From Sternotherus odoratus (lineage: Eukaryota; Chordata; Testudines; Kinosternidae): a DNA stretch of 64,000 bases. Within the stretch, counting starts at the first letter, position 1. The number at the start of each line of letters is the position of its first letter. A program made the translations under genes and the position numbers. The DNA lies in contig JAVMKO010000022.1 in assembly GCA_032164245.1 (NCBI GenBank), positions 14,793,111 to 14,857,110 on the forward strand. The letters are read 5' to 3'. This document shows, one piece after another, positions 32,301 through 43,991 of the stretch. The notes beneath the pieces were generated by a model, which was not told the origin of the DNA, searched no databases, and saw only the letters and a list, made by a program, of their open reading frames with translations.

Positions 32301-35300
32301 GAGCATCCTAGTTAGCAATAGGTCTCCGTGGTGTAGGAAAACTGGGAGGGCCAATCGGTATGTAGTAGCGTAGCCATTTTCCATGTGGATGAGAGTGTTT
32401 GGGGTGGGGTTCTGTGAGGGGGTGTGTGTAATGTGTAGTAGGTGTTCCCTCTCAGTATGTAGGTGAGGTCATCTTTCATATTGTGGTTTTGGGAGTTTTG
32501 TGATTAGTTTATAACTGAGGTTTGCAGTCAAGCTCTGTTTTTATTTGCAGATGTGTCCAGATTTAATATTGAGTGCTCCATGAAATGAGATTAATGTGAC
32601 TACTTCTCTTTGACTATCACGGCATTGCTGTATGGATGCCAATGTATGGGAGTGAAGGCTCATGTACCAAGGGAAAGAAGATTTTGAGAGCGGCTGTCTA
32701 AGTTAAGTATCTGCCAAAGGGTTTGATGGTCAGAAGAACATGTGCTGTTGAGGAACCTTGTTTAGGGATTGGGGGTCCTCTAAGAAACATCACGGTTTAG
32801 CGGAAATGAGAGGGGAGGGTGGAAGTTCATTGTATGGTGGGAGCATGAATTTCCCCTGGAGGAAGGTTGATTGCTGGGAGAGTGCCCTTTCTATAACTAG
32901 AGATGCTCCGTTCTCAGTTCTTCTCTCTCACACAGCACTGGGGTTGTACGACAGGTCACCATTTCATCCTTTTGTCCATCTTCCACATGGTTGTGGTTTT
33001 CCAAGGAGAATGTGAGCATCCTAGTTAGCGATGGGCTCCTGCTGTGGTGGGATATGGAGGGAGGGGAGCAAAATGTGGTTGAGAGTGTTTTGGGGTGGGT
33101 GGGTGCATCTATGTGGGAAGCGTAATGGGTATTAAGTGTTTGTTTTGGTTAGTATGTAGGTGAGATCATGTAGTTGGGTGCTGTGTGAGTAGGTGTCCAG
33201 TCACACTTTCTTTGTATTTGCAGATGCATCCAGGTCTGGTATTGTGTCGTGGTGTTCTGTGGAGTGTCGTGACTACTTCTCTCTGACTGTCACGACATCG
33301 CGGGGAAGAAGATCTTAAGAGCGGGAGTAGCCGTCTGAGTTAAGTATCTGCCGAAGGGTTTGGTCAGAAGAATGTGTGTTTGTGAGGCTCGTTGTTCAGA
33401 GGTGGAAGTCCTCTAAACTGGGTCATTTCTTACTGGGCATGTGAGGGGTGGGTGGAAGCTCGTTGTACGGAGGGAGCATGAATTTCCCCTGAGGGAGGGC
33501 TAATTGCTGGGACAGTGCCCTCTCTGTAACTAGAGATGCTCCGTTCTCAGTTCTTCTCTCTTACACAGCACTGGGTTGGCATCACTGGTCTCCGCTTTAG
33601 TCTTGTGTTCTCCTGTACATGGTTGTGGTTTTCTAAGGAGGATGTGAGCATCCTAGTTAGCGATGGGCCGCCATGGTGTAGGAAAACGGGGAGGGCCAAT
33701 GGGTATGTAGTAGTGTGGCCATTTTCCATGTGGATGAGAGTGTTTGGGGTGGGGTTCTGTGAGGGGGTGTGTGTAATGTGTAGTAGGTGTTCCCTCTCAG
33801 TATGTAGGTGAGGTCTTCTTTCATACTGTGGTTTTGGGAGTTTTGTGATTAGTTTATAACTGAGGTTTGCAGTCAAGCTCTGTTTTTATTTGCAGATGTG
33901 TCCAGATTTAATATTGAGTGCTCCATGAAATGAGATTAATGTGACTACTTCTCTTTGACTATCACGGCATTGCTGTATGGATGCCAATGTATGGGAGTGA
34001 AGGCTCATGTACCAAGGGAAAGAAGATTTTGAGAGCGGCTGTCTAAGTTAAGTATCTGCCAAAGGGTTTGACGGTCAGAAGTGTTTGTGCTGTTGTGCTT
34101 GTTTAGGTGCAGGAGTCCTAAACTCTACCCTTTCTTAATGGGCATGTGAGGGAGCTCATTGTACAGATGGAGTGCATGTTTTCCCTGGAGGAAGGTTGAT
34201 TGCTGGGAGAGTGACCTGTCTGTAACTAGAGATGCTCTGTTCTCAGTTCTTCTCTCTTACACAGCACTGGGTTGGCATCACTGGTCTCCACTTTAGTCTT
34301 GTGTTCTCCTGTACATGGTTGTGGTTTTCTAAGGAGGATGTGAGCATCCTAGTTAGCAATAGGTCTCCGTGGTGTAGGAAAACTGGGAGGGCCAATCGGT
34401 ATGTAGTAGCGTAGCCATTTTCCATGTGGATGAGAGTGTTTGGGGTGGGGTTCTGTGAGGGGGTGTGTGTAATGTGTAGTAGGTGTTCCCTCTCAGTATG
34501 TAGGTGAGGTCATCTTTCATATTGTGGTTTTGGGAGTTTTGTGATTAGTTTATAACTGAGGTTTGCAGTCAAGCTCTGTTTTTATTTGCAGATGTGTGAG
34601 AATCTGGTACCGAGTAGTCTTATTCCATAGAGGGTCGTGACTACTTTTCGTTGACAGTTACTGCATTGTCATATGGATGCTGATGTATATGAGAGCAAAG
34701 GCCCACATACAAAGGGAAAAAAGATCTTCGGAGCAGCTGTCAAAGTTACGTAATGCCAAAAGGTTTGGTCAGCAGTATTTGTGCTGTTGAGGTTTCTTGT
34801 TTAGGGACAGGAGTCTAAACTCAAAACTCTGCCTGTTCTTAATGGGCAAGTGAGGGGTGGGTGGAAGCTGGTTGTACAGAGGGAGCGTGATTTTCCCCTG
34901 AGGGAAGGTTGATTGCTGGGAGAGTGACCTGTCTGTAGCTAGAGATGCTCCGTTCTCAGTTGTCCCTTCTTATACAGCACTGGGTTTGCATGACAGGTCA
35001 CCACTTCATCCTTTGTCCATCTTCTACATGGTTTTGGTTTTCCAAGGAGAATGTGAGCATCCTAGTTACCAATGGGCCCGTGCTGTGGTGGGACATGCTA
35101 GGGGAAGCAATAATGGATGAGTGTTTGGGGTGGGTGCGCACTTCTCTGAGGCGGGGTGTAATGGGTAGTAGCATGTTTAGTATGCAAGTGTGGTCATCTT
35201 TCATGTTGTGTAGTTGGGTGCTTTGTCAGTATGTTTGCAGTGAAGTTTTGTTTGTATTTGCAGATGCATCTGGATCCAGTCCTGCATTGTGTCTTCCCAT

Positions 35301-36607
35301 GGAGTGCTCGTGACTACTTTTCTTTGACAGTCACAGCATCTCGGTATGGATGTCGACGTATGGGAGAGAAGGCCAGTGTACAAAGGAAAAGAAGATCTTG
35401 AGAGCCGGAGCCAAAGCCGCTGTCAAAGTTAAGTATCTGCTGAAGGGTTTGATGGTCAGAAGTATTTGTGCTGTTAAGCCTCCTTGTTTAGTTCTTTAAA
35501 TTCTGTCTTTAAACTCTGCCCATTCTTAATGGGCATGTGAAGGTTGGATGGGAGCTCTTTGTACAGAGGGAGCCTGAGTTTCCCCTGACAGAAGGTTGAT
35601 TGCTGGGAGAGTGACCTGTCTGTAACTAGAGATGCTCCGTTCTCAGTTTGTCTTCTTACCTAGCACTGGGTTTGCATGACACGTCACCACTTCTTCCTTT
35701 GTCCCTCTTCCATTGGTTGTGGTTTTCTGAGGAGAATGTGAGCATCCTAGTTAGTGATGGGCTTGTGCAGTGGTGGGACATGTAGGGGGAAGCAATAATG
35801 GATGAGTGTTTGGGGTGGGTGGGTGCTTCTCTGAGGAAGGGCGTAAGGGGTAGTAGCATGTTTAGTATGCAGGTGAGGTCTTCTTTCATGTTGTGTAGTT
35901 GGGTGCTTTCTGAGTAGCGTGGCAGTGAAGCTTTGTTTGTATTTGCAGATGCATCCTGGTCCGGTACTGTTGCGTTGTTTTGGTCTTCACGGCATCGCTG
36001 TGTGGATGTTGAGGCATGGGTGAGAAGGTCCGTGTGCAAAGGAAAAGAAGATCTTGAGACTGGGAACATCTGTCAAAGTGAAGTATCTGCCGAAGGGTTT
36101 GATGATCAGAAGTATTTGTGCTGTTGAGGTTTCTTGTTTGGGATGGTAGTCCTCTAAACATTGACCGTTCTTAATAGGAACTTGAGGGTTAGGTGGGAGC
36201 TTGTTGTAAGGCCGTAGCATGAGTTTCCTCTGAGGGAAGGTTGATTGCTGGGAGAGTGACCTGTCTATAACTAGAGATGCTCCGTTCTCTGTTCTGTCAC
36301 ACCCAACACTGGTTTTGCATGATCGGTCACCGCTTCATCCTTCTTTTCTCCTGTACTGGGTGTTGGTTTTCCAAGGAGGATGTGAGCATCCGAGTTAGCG
36401 ATGGGCCCCTGTGGTGGAGGGAAATGGGGAGGGCCACCAGTATCTGGATGACTGTGTTTGGGGTGTGTGGGGCTTCTCTGAGGGGGTGTAGAATGTAATA
36501 GATGTTCCTTCTCTTCAGGAAGCCATATGCAGGTGAGGTCATCTTTCACAGCATGTAGTTGAGAGCTTTGTGAGGTCGGTTTGCAGTCAATTTTGTTTTT
36601 ATTTGCA
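29334..36607 (+). repeat. ~650-bp unit array, copy B (headless)
   Basis: Starts inside the first main unit, with the 36-bp array fused just upstream of 'tcaggtcacgactactactc', so promoter, first exon and first unit are missing. Acceptors end near 29,943, 30,622, 31,289, 31,843, 32,550, 33,223, 33,895, 34,591, 35,263 and 35,948. The first five unit types follow the order in copies A and C closely; the middle units are local re-duplications. Frames are partly open on both strands. Confidence 0.85.
29336..29539 (+). CDS. 67-codon open frame, copy B
   Basis: Same frame and same TAA (29,537) as 16,217-16,423. The first codon lies two bases inside the junction with the minisatellite. Residues match copy A except near position 11, where H replaces P. 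Without its acceptor and promoter this copy is unlikely to be spliced as in copies A and C. Confidence 0.25.
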   Translation, partial: EFRSRLLLFDRHRIVVQMPMDESEGPHMEAKKILRAGMAVKVKYLLEGLMVRSICAVELSCLGVGVF

Positions 36608-38345
36608 AATGCGTCCAGATCCAATTTGGCAAAGAACCAGTGAAGTTGAAGTATGACTGTGGGGGATATGAAGTACAGTAAACCCTCGATTTAACGGACC
36701 CCGATTTAACGGACTTCGGATGCAACGGACAAAATTTCCGATGCATCCGAAATCCGTTATTCGGGGGCCGGCTCCCGCCCCGGGGAGCCGGGCAGGAGCT
36801 GTCAACCCGGCTGCCCGGCTCCCCGCAGAGGGGAGCCGGGCGGGCGGGCTGACAGCTCCCACCCGGCTCCCTGCAGAGGGGAGCCGGGCGGCCGAGTTGA
36901 CAGCTCCCGCCCGGCTCCCCACAGCGGGGAGCCAGGCGGGAGCTGTCAAACCCCCGCCCCCGCCCAGCTCCCCGCAGCGGGGAGCCGGGCGGGCGGGGGG
37001 CTGACAGGTGGGGGGGGGGGGAGCCCGCGCCGGACTGTTTGGGCGACTCAGCTGCCTGGTCAATTTCAGGTGAAATTGACCAGGCAGATGACCGGATCGC
37101 CCAAGCAGCCCGGCGCGGGCTCCCCCCCCCCCCCCAGCAGCCCCGCGGACCCCCCCCCCCCGCCTGCCTGAACAGCCCCCCCCCCCCGACCCCCCCCGCC
37201 CGAGGGGGGGGAGCCGGCGCGGGCTGCTTCGCGATGGGCTCAGCTGCCTGGTCAATTTCACCTGAAATTGAGCAGGCAGCTGAGCCCATGGCCCAAGCAG
37301 CCCGGCGCCGGCTCCCCCCCCCCCCCCCCAGCAGCCCCACGGACCCCCTCCCGCCCACCCGAACAGCCCCCCCCCGCCAACCCCCCCACCCGCCCGAACA
37401 GCCCCCCCCCGCCAGATCCGCCCCCCGCCCGAGGTCAAACCCCCCCCCCCGGCTTCCTGCTGCGGGGAGCCGAGCGAGGGCTCTCAAACGCCCCCTCCCG
37501 CCCGGCTCCCCGCAACGGGGAGCCGGGGGGGGCGTTTGAGAGCCCCCGCTCGGCTCCCCGCAGCGGGAAGCCGGGCGGGGGGGTTGAGAGCTCCCGCTCG
37601 GCTCCCCCCAGCGGGAAGCCCAGCGGGAGCTGTCAACCCCCCCGCCCGGCTCCCCGCAACGGGGAGCTGGGGGGGGGGCGTTTGAGAGCCCCCGCTCGGC
37701 TCCCCGCAGCGGGAAGCCGGGCGGGGGGGTTGACAGCTCCCACCGGGCTTCCCGCTGGGGGGAGCCGAGCGGGAGCTGTCAACCCCCGCGCCCGGCTCCC
37801 CGCAATGGGGAGCCGGGCGCGGGGGGGGGCGTTTGAGAGCCCCCGCTCAGCTCCCCGCAGCGGGAAGCCCAGCGGGAGCTGTCAACCCCCCCGCCCGGGT
37901 CCTCGCAGCGGGGAGCCGGACTGGGGGTGGGCGGGCTGTCTCACGGCTCTATATAACGGAGTAATTCGGGCGAGGGGGTGTCCGTTGTCACCTGAAAGTC
38001 CGTTATTTAATAATTTAAAAAAATTATTGAATAACGGACTTTCGGTTTTAACGGACACCCCCTCGCCCGAATTAGTCCGTTATATCGAGGTTTCACTGTA
38101 CTTTGTTCCCAAAATGGAAGTTGATTTGAGATTAGGTTTGCAGGTTAAATATGGTTATCGATCGTGTTTTGGTGGTGGGCTGTTCTGTGTCAAGATGGCA
38201 GCTGTTTCACTGGGTACATGTCAAGTGTGTGTGTGTTTTTTAGATGTTAAGTATTTGTTCTACAGCTGTTGAATGTGTGACTTTCTTTTTTCTTTCTCCT
38301 AGGAAGCTATTTCCATTCATGTAGTTGGAAGGCATCACACGAGCT
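36608..38345 (+). pseudogene. Terminal unit of copy B, broken
   Basis: The acceptor reads 'tatttgcaaatg' where copies A and C have CAG, so the AG is lost. The frame 'IQFGKEPVKLKYDCGGYEV' runs to the insertion of a Tigger-like element at 36,676 and, after it (38,099), continues with a premature TGA. The last-exon acceptor 'ctcctag' at 38,302 and 'gaagctatttccatt' survive, then similarity to copy C stops near 38,335. Clearly non-functional as a coding unit. Confidence 0.6.
36676..38098. mobile_element. GC-rich Tigger-like element with TA duplication
   Basis: Left end CAGTAAACCCTCGATTTAAC; right end mirrors it with a few changes; TA on both sides (36,674-36,675; 38,099-38,100). The interior is a CpG-dense tract of palindromic units around 'ggctccccgcagcggggagc', with two perfect palindromes around 'ctggtcaatttca' (37,050-37,086 and about 37,241-37,285) and a large inverted repeat at 37,951-38,085. 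No transposase. Copies A and C have the empty site with single TA at 22,415-22,416 and 53,585-53,586. Confidence 0.9.
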
Positions 38346-38553
38346 GATTTCAGTGGAACTCACACTGCCTGCGTCCTGGCCACGGGCCCAGGGGGCTCTG
38401 CCTTTTAATATATAAGAAGCTTCACTTAAACATTTTTAAAACATATTTACTTTTTATTTAATTTTAACTAAACTATTGTACATAAAGACTTATAGAAAGA
38501 GACCTTCTAAAAACATTAATATAAGTTTTGAGTGGCAGTAATACATTTTAGAG
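38346..38553. other. AT-rich spacer
   Basis: Follows the broken terminal exon of copy B. AT-rich, no frame, no repeat end seen; ends at the target duplication TTTTAGAG of the next hAT. Confidence 0.5.
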
Positions 38554-39068
38554 CAGGGGTCTCAAACATGCGGCCCGGGGGCCACATGCGGCCCGCAAAG
38601 CCCTTCCCTGCGGCCCGCCAAGCTTCCTGGCGCCCCTCCCTCCCCCCCGGTCCCCCCATAGCAGTTTGCAGGACGGAGGGACCAGAAGTGGAGGCTTCTC
38701 TGCTGCCTGGCTGGGCCGTGCGTGTTTCTAGCTCTGGACTTCCTATATTGCTCTTGCTTTGTTTGCCAAACAGCTGTTGGTGGTGCCTAGCGCTTTTCAG
38801 GAGGGAATGGGGAGCTGCGTGCTCAGAGGAGGAGGTGGGGCAGGGGTGGGACCTCTTGGAAGGGGTGGAGTGGGGGCGGAGCCGGGGCAGCGAGGGTATG
38901 TGTGTGTGTCAGTGGTGCGGCCCTCGGGCCAGTGCCCTAGTCCTCATGGAAGGGGTGGAGTGGGGGCACAGCCGGGGCAGCGAGGGTGTGTGTGTCAGTG
39001 GTGCGGCCCTCGGGCCAGTGCACTAGTCCTCATGCGGCCCTCATGGTCATTTGAGTTTGAGACCCCTG
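38554..39068. mobile_element. hAT-type element with perfect 8-bp duplication
   Basis: CAGGGGTCTCAAACATGCGG at left, complement of CAGGGGTCTCAAACTCAAAT at right. TTTTAGAG on both flanks (38,546-38,553; 39,069-39,076). The interior carries a direct repeat of about 80 bases containing 'ggaaggggtggagtgggggc'. 515 bases, no transposase frame. Confidence 0.93.
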
Positions 39069-39185
39069 TTTTAGAGTGAATAAATGAAGATTCTGCACCC
39101 CTCTTCTGAAAGGTTGCCAACCCCTGTCCTAGGGTGTATATACCTCCCATCTGCCACTCTGCTGCTGCTCTCTGGCTCTGCTGTA

Positions 39186-39365
39186 TCACAACACCCAGTG
39201 TCACTGTGGCTCCTTAAGGAAATGCTCTTTTGCTCCATTAAGGAAATGTTCTGTGTAATTTACACTAAGTGGCCAGCTACTGTCACTGTTGCTCCATGAG
39301 GGAACTGCTTTGTGCATTAGCCCAACTGGGTAACTGATCACTGTTGCTCCATGAGATAAATGATC
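39186..39365 (+). repeat. M1 minisatellite remnant
   Basis: Three or four units with 'cccagtgtcactgtggctcc' and 'gctccatgagggaactgctt'. An isolated copy of the family of the first 9 kb. A short hAT-like tail ('ggttgccaacccctg') lies just before it at about 39,110. Confidence 0.7.
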
Positions 39366-39735
39366 ACTGAGTCTCTGTTCATAGAGGGGGGTGGGGGGAT
39401 TACAGTTACAATGTGTCCCTTTTTTCTTAGACATGTCCGGCATTTGGGGGTTTAAAGCGCTGTCCGGGATGACTTTTTAAATAGTTGCAAATGGCCGTGA
39501 TTTTTTTCTCTATCCTGGTGAGTTTGAGGAATCCAGTAGTTTTAAAGTTAATAGGTCTGGCAAGCTGGATGTTTTTGTTAACATAACATTTAAAGTGTTA
39601 AATAGCTTCATTACTACTTGAATGGCTCTTTAACAGGCATTTGCCAACCCCAAGGTATATATTGTCAGTTTCTGAATTTACTGACAAACAGTTGTGCATT
39701 ACTGTAATATTTACTCAGAACCTATCAGTCTACAG
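39366..39735. other. AT-rich spacer, no gene seen
   Basis: Ordinary AT-rich sequence with no sustained frame or tandem period, ending in the target duplication GTCTACAG of the following hAT. Confidence 0.5.
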
Positions 39736-40659
39736 CAGGGGTGGGCAAAGCTTTTGGCCCGAGGGCCACATGGGGGCTCAAAATTCTGTGGAGGGCCAGG
39801 TAGGGAAGGCTGTGCCTCCCCGAAGAGCCTGGCCCCCACCCACTTCCCACCCCTGACTGGCCCCTTCAGAAACCAGACCCATCCAACCCCCCCCCTTGCC
39901 CCTTGATTGTCCTTTCTGGAGACCCCCCTACTGTGCCCCCCCCCTGGAACCTACCCCCATCTAGACCCCCCCCCCGCTCTTTTTTCCCTGACCGACCCCT
40001 CCCTAGACCCCTGCCCCTAACCACCCCCACCCCACCAACTAAGCCCCCCCCCCCATCCCTATTGCTTACCTTGTTTAGTGGACACTCCAGCTGGCGCGGG
40101 GCCCATAGCTGGTCACACTCTGCCGGGCACCCTGCCTGGGGGCACAGGGCCCCACGGCTCTCAGCGCTCCGGGGGGGGGGGGGTGTCTTGCGGCTCACAG
40201 TGCTCCACCTTGGGGGCCCTGCAGTGAGTGGCACTCTGCCCTGGCTGGGAGGGGGGGTGTCCCTGGGAGAGGTGCTCTGCCCGGCGCCCTGGTGTAGGGT
40301 ACCTGCAGCGAGCGGTGCTCCGCCTGGGGAGCCTGTGGTGATTGGGCACTTTGCCTAGCGCCCCAGTGCAGGGCCCCGCTGGGGAGCCACACTGCATTCA
40401 GCCCACCCCCTCCCAGCCCGGGGCTGTGCTCTGCTCGGTTTGCCCCCCAGCCCAGGCCCTCATGGGCGAGCCGCGCTCGGCCTGTCCCCAAAGCGCAGGG
40501 TTCCGCAGCTCCCTGTGCTCGGCTGGCCCGGGAACGCAGGGCCATGCACCACCTGGCACTCCGTCTGGGGAGCACAGGATCACCAGCACCACGCCCCCGT
40601 GGGCTGGATAGAAATGGCTGGCAGGCCACATGTGGCCCACAGGCCTCAGTTTGCCCAAG
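39736..40659. mobile_element. hAT-type element, 924 bases, with 8-bp duplication
   Basis: Left end CAGGGGTGGGCAAAGC, right end 'cagtttgcccaag' (slightly shortened). GTCTACAG on both sides (39,728-39,735; 40,660-40,667). C- and G-rich interior with repeated 'gcagggccccgctggggagc'-like blocks; the several ~100-codon frames on both strands are compositional. Confidence 0.9.
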
Positions 40660-40667
40660 GTCTACAG

Positions 40668-41394
40668 GACCTTAGTTTAACATTTGCTTTAAAAATATTT
40701 AATTAGTGGGTTGGTGAAGATTATAAAATCACATCTCTTAAAAAAAAATCCTTATGCATCTAAAAAGGTATGCAATCTTTGTTTGAACATTGAAGCATTT
40801 AAGGCTATAGTTTGTAAAATAAATCTTCCAAAAGACCACCCTTATCTAAAATACACATTTTAATGACTCTAGTTAAAAAAAAAAAAACTTGCTTCCAAAG
40901 TCTTCCTGTCCTTTCTGTCCATCCCTTTCTTCTTCCAGATAGCAGTAAAGAAGGGAAAACTCTATTTGTCCAGCTATCTGATAAAACTAGTTTTAAGAGA
41001 ACCTCCAGCAAAATCAGTACTGTAGTAAGATATAAAAGCCTAAATCTCTATGAAATGTTACCAGCTTTGGAAACATTTTTTTAAACATGTCTATTGTCAT
41101 ACAGATCACATAAAGTAAATTAGTGTTCCCTTTTTCTAAAAGCAATAAACATTTTTTATGAACACACTAAACCTCTGTGAGTGATTCATTTAAAACCTGT
41201 TTTTTGGGGGAGGGGGTGTTCTGAGTCCAAGAGGGGCAGTTAGGGTGGGGGGGAATCTCAGGAGGGGGCAGTCAGGGTAAGGAGCAGGGGGGTTGGGGAT
41301 TCTGAGGGGGGGCAGGAAGTGGGAGGGAGAAGATAGGGGCAGGCTGTTTGGGGAGGGAAGCCCCTATCCATCCCCCCCCCCCGTGTGCTTTTTT
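40668..41394. other. AT-rich spacer and a hAT-like fragment
   Basis: 40,668-41,190 is AT-rich with A and T runs; no gene. 41,200-41,390 is G-rich ('ggggcagttagggtgggggg') and resembles the interior of the hAT copies, without recognisable ends. Confidence 0.45.
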
Positions 41395-42990
41395 TTAATG
41401 TTGAAATATGGTAATTCTAGACAAAAGGGGTGTGTCATACACACCCTTGTATCTGAAAGGCACAGTCGTTAGCAAGACTTGTAGTCCCCCTTGAAACAAG
41501 AGGTGTGTTCTGATAACTGTCCACCCTCCCGAAAAATTGTGTGTCCTGAATACTGTCCCCTCTGGACCCAAGGGATGTGTCATGAAGACTGTCCTCTCCA
41601 GAAACAAGGGAGGGTGCCGCTGCAACCATGAGATGTTGTGTGAATACTGTACTGTTCCCTGAAGAATCATGGTGTGTCATGAATACTACCCCCGCTGGAA
41701 ACAAGGGGTGTGTCATGAATACCGTTCCCTTCAGAAACAAGGGAGTGTGTCATGAATTGTAGGCCCCCTGAACACAAGATGTGTTGTCTGAATACTGTCC
41801 CTTGGCAGAAACATGGTGTGTTCTAAATATTGTCCCATCTGGAAACAAAAGGTGTGTTCTGAATAGTGTCCCCTCTGCGACCAAGAGCTGGGGTTGAATA
41901 GTGTCCCCTCCAAGAAGATGGGGGTGTATAATTAATAGTGCTCCTACTGCGAACAGGGGATGTGTCCTGATTACTGTCCCTTGTGGCACCAAGCGATGGT
42001 TTATGAAAACAGTGTCCTCTGGAAAAGAGGGTGTGTCCTAAATACTAACACACTCCTTGCTGGGAGGGGGATATCAGTAATGCTCCCCTGGGAACAAGGG
42101 TGTGTACTGAATAGTGTCCTGAGTGTGAACAAGAAGTGAGTCTTGAAAATTATCCTCTCTGGAAAAGTGGTGTCACAAATAATGTCCTTCCACAGAAACA
42201 AGGGTTGTTTATCAATAATACTTCTCCTGGAGCATGAGGTGTGTCACAAATACTGTCCCCAGTAGCGAGGAGAGAGGTATTCTGATTACAGACCCCTCTG
42301 GGAACAAGAGGCGTTGGCTGAATACGGTTCCCTCCCTCCCCCGAAACATGGTGTGTCATGAATACTGTCCCCTCTGGAAACAAGGGCTGTGTCATGAATA
42401 CCATTCCCTTCAGCAACAAGGGGTGTGTGTCATGAATTGCAGTCCCCCTGAAGAGAAGAGGCGTTGCCTGAATACTGTCCCCCTCTGCGACCAAGAGCTG
42501 GGTTTGAGTAGTGTCCCCTCCAAGAAGAAGGGGTGTATCATTAACAGTACTCCTGAGAATAAAATGTATGACCTGAATTGTATTCCCGCTGCAAACATGA
42601 GGTGTAGTGTGAATACTGTCCCCCGCCCGAAACGTAGTGTGTCATTAATAGTGTCCCCTCTGGAAACAAAAGGTGTGTCCTGAAGACTGTCCCCTCTGGA
42701 AACAAAGGGTGTATCATTAATATTATCCCCTCCGTAGTCCCCCTGCAAATAAGGGGTGTTGCCTGAATACTGTCCCCCACAGAAACAGGGTGTGTCATTA
42801 ATATTGTCCCTTCTGGAAACAAGCGGTGTGTTTAAACCCTCACCCCTCCAGACAAACAGGGTGTTTAATCAATAGTACTCCTCCTGACATTAATTGTAGT
42901 CCCCCTGGAAACAAGTGGTGTGTCCTGAATACTATTTCCCCCCCCCCCCAAAACAAGAGGAGTACTCCTCCTAGGACCAAGGGGGGGGGG
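41395..42990 (+). repeat. 36-bp minisatellite array, block C (plus orientation)
   Basis: Around forty diverged units with 'ctctggaaacaaggggtgtg' and 'ctgaatactgtcccct', mixed with 'attaatagtactcct' units. Many length changes, C runs and substitutions, so much older or less homogenised than block B. A stray unit lies at 44,085-44,125. Confidence 0.88.
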
Positions 42991-43154
42991 TGTCCCAAAT
43001 ACTGTACGCATCTACAGCCGAAGGAGGGCCCTGGCCAGTGATCTGAAGTGGTTGGGGAGGGGCTTTCACTGCCAGAGGCCCCATTCAAGCAGCTGAATCT
43101 GGCCAGCAGACCTGTAAGCGGTGCTGCACACTGCATGGGGGGGAATTCAAGGCA
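42991..43154. other. Spacer between minisatellite and Helitron
   Basis: Low-copy sequence with no frame. Ends with A at 43,154, the base expected immediately 5' of a Helitron. Confidence 0.5.
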
Positions 43155-43991
43155 TCTCTATATATAAAAGTCAAATGGTGTATGCATGCGTGCGTGTATG
43201 TATGTACACTTACTCCTTCCACACCGTTTGAGCTAGAAACTTGAAATTTGGTAGAGTTATAGGTTTTAGGGTCCTAATCAGGGTAAGAGTTGAAAATTTT
43301 TCAAATCTCACCTCTGACACCCCCCAGGGGTGAAATTATTTAAAGGCCAATCACATCAGCTGGGCAGCTGCTGTTCTCTGTGACATAGTTATGATGTCAT
43401 AATACCCCCTCCAACGGACCCTGCATTCGCTCAGCTCTCTGCCCCCTCCCTCCAACGGACCCCACACTCGCTCAGCTCTCTGCCCCCTCCTCACCTCCGA
43501 TGGACCTGAGTTGGGTTTGGTCAGAGGGTAAGTGAGGTAGGGGTGTCAGGTTTGGTCAGGGGGTGAGGTGGGCATGTCGGGTTTGACCGGGGGCTAAGTG
43601 AGCCGGGGGTGTCGGGTTTGGTCTGGGGGGGTGGGAAGGTGTCGGGGTGGGTGAGGGGTGAGGTGTGGGTGTTGGGGTTGGTCAGGGGGTGTCGGGTTTG
43701 GTTGGGGGGGGGAAAGTGCGGTGGGTGTGTCAGGTTTGGTCTATGGGGGTGAGGTGTTGGGGTTGTGATGTGGGGGTGTTGGGTTTTGGTGGGGGGGTGA
43801 AAATGTGAGTCGGGGTTGGTCGAGGGGTAAGTGAGGTGGGGGTGTTGGGTTTGGTCAGGGGGGGGAGGTGAGGTGGGGGTGTCAGGTTTGCTCTCTGCCC
43901 CCTCCCCGCTCCAACAGACCCCGCACTCGCTCAACTCTCTGCCCCCTCCCCACCTCCAATGGACCCGAGCAACGCTGGGTATTTTCGCTAG
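43155..43991 (+). mobile_element. Non-autonomous Helitron
   Basis: Sits between A (43,154) and T (43,992) as Helitrons do. 5' end TCTCTATATATAAAAG; 3' end has the hairpin 'cccgagcaacgctgggt' followed by 'attttcg' and CTAG. No terminal inverted repeats and no target duplication. The interior has a tandem G-rich tract (about 43,500-43,890) with 'gtcgggtttggtcaggggg'. No Rep/helicase frame. Confidence 0.88.

Noticed and set aside
36546..37539. Long Pro/Gly/Ala-rich frames of 166-334 codons on both strands
   Set aside because: They lie in the CpG-rich tandem interior of a TA-flanked DNA transposon and arise from GC composition.
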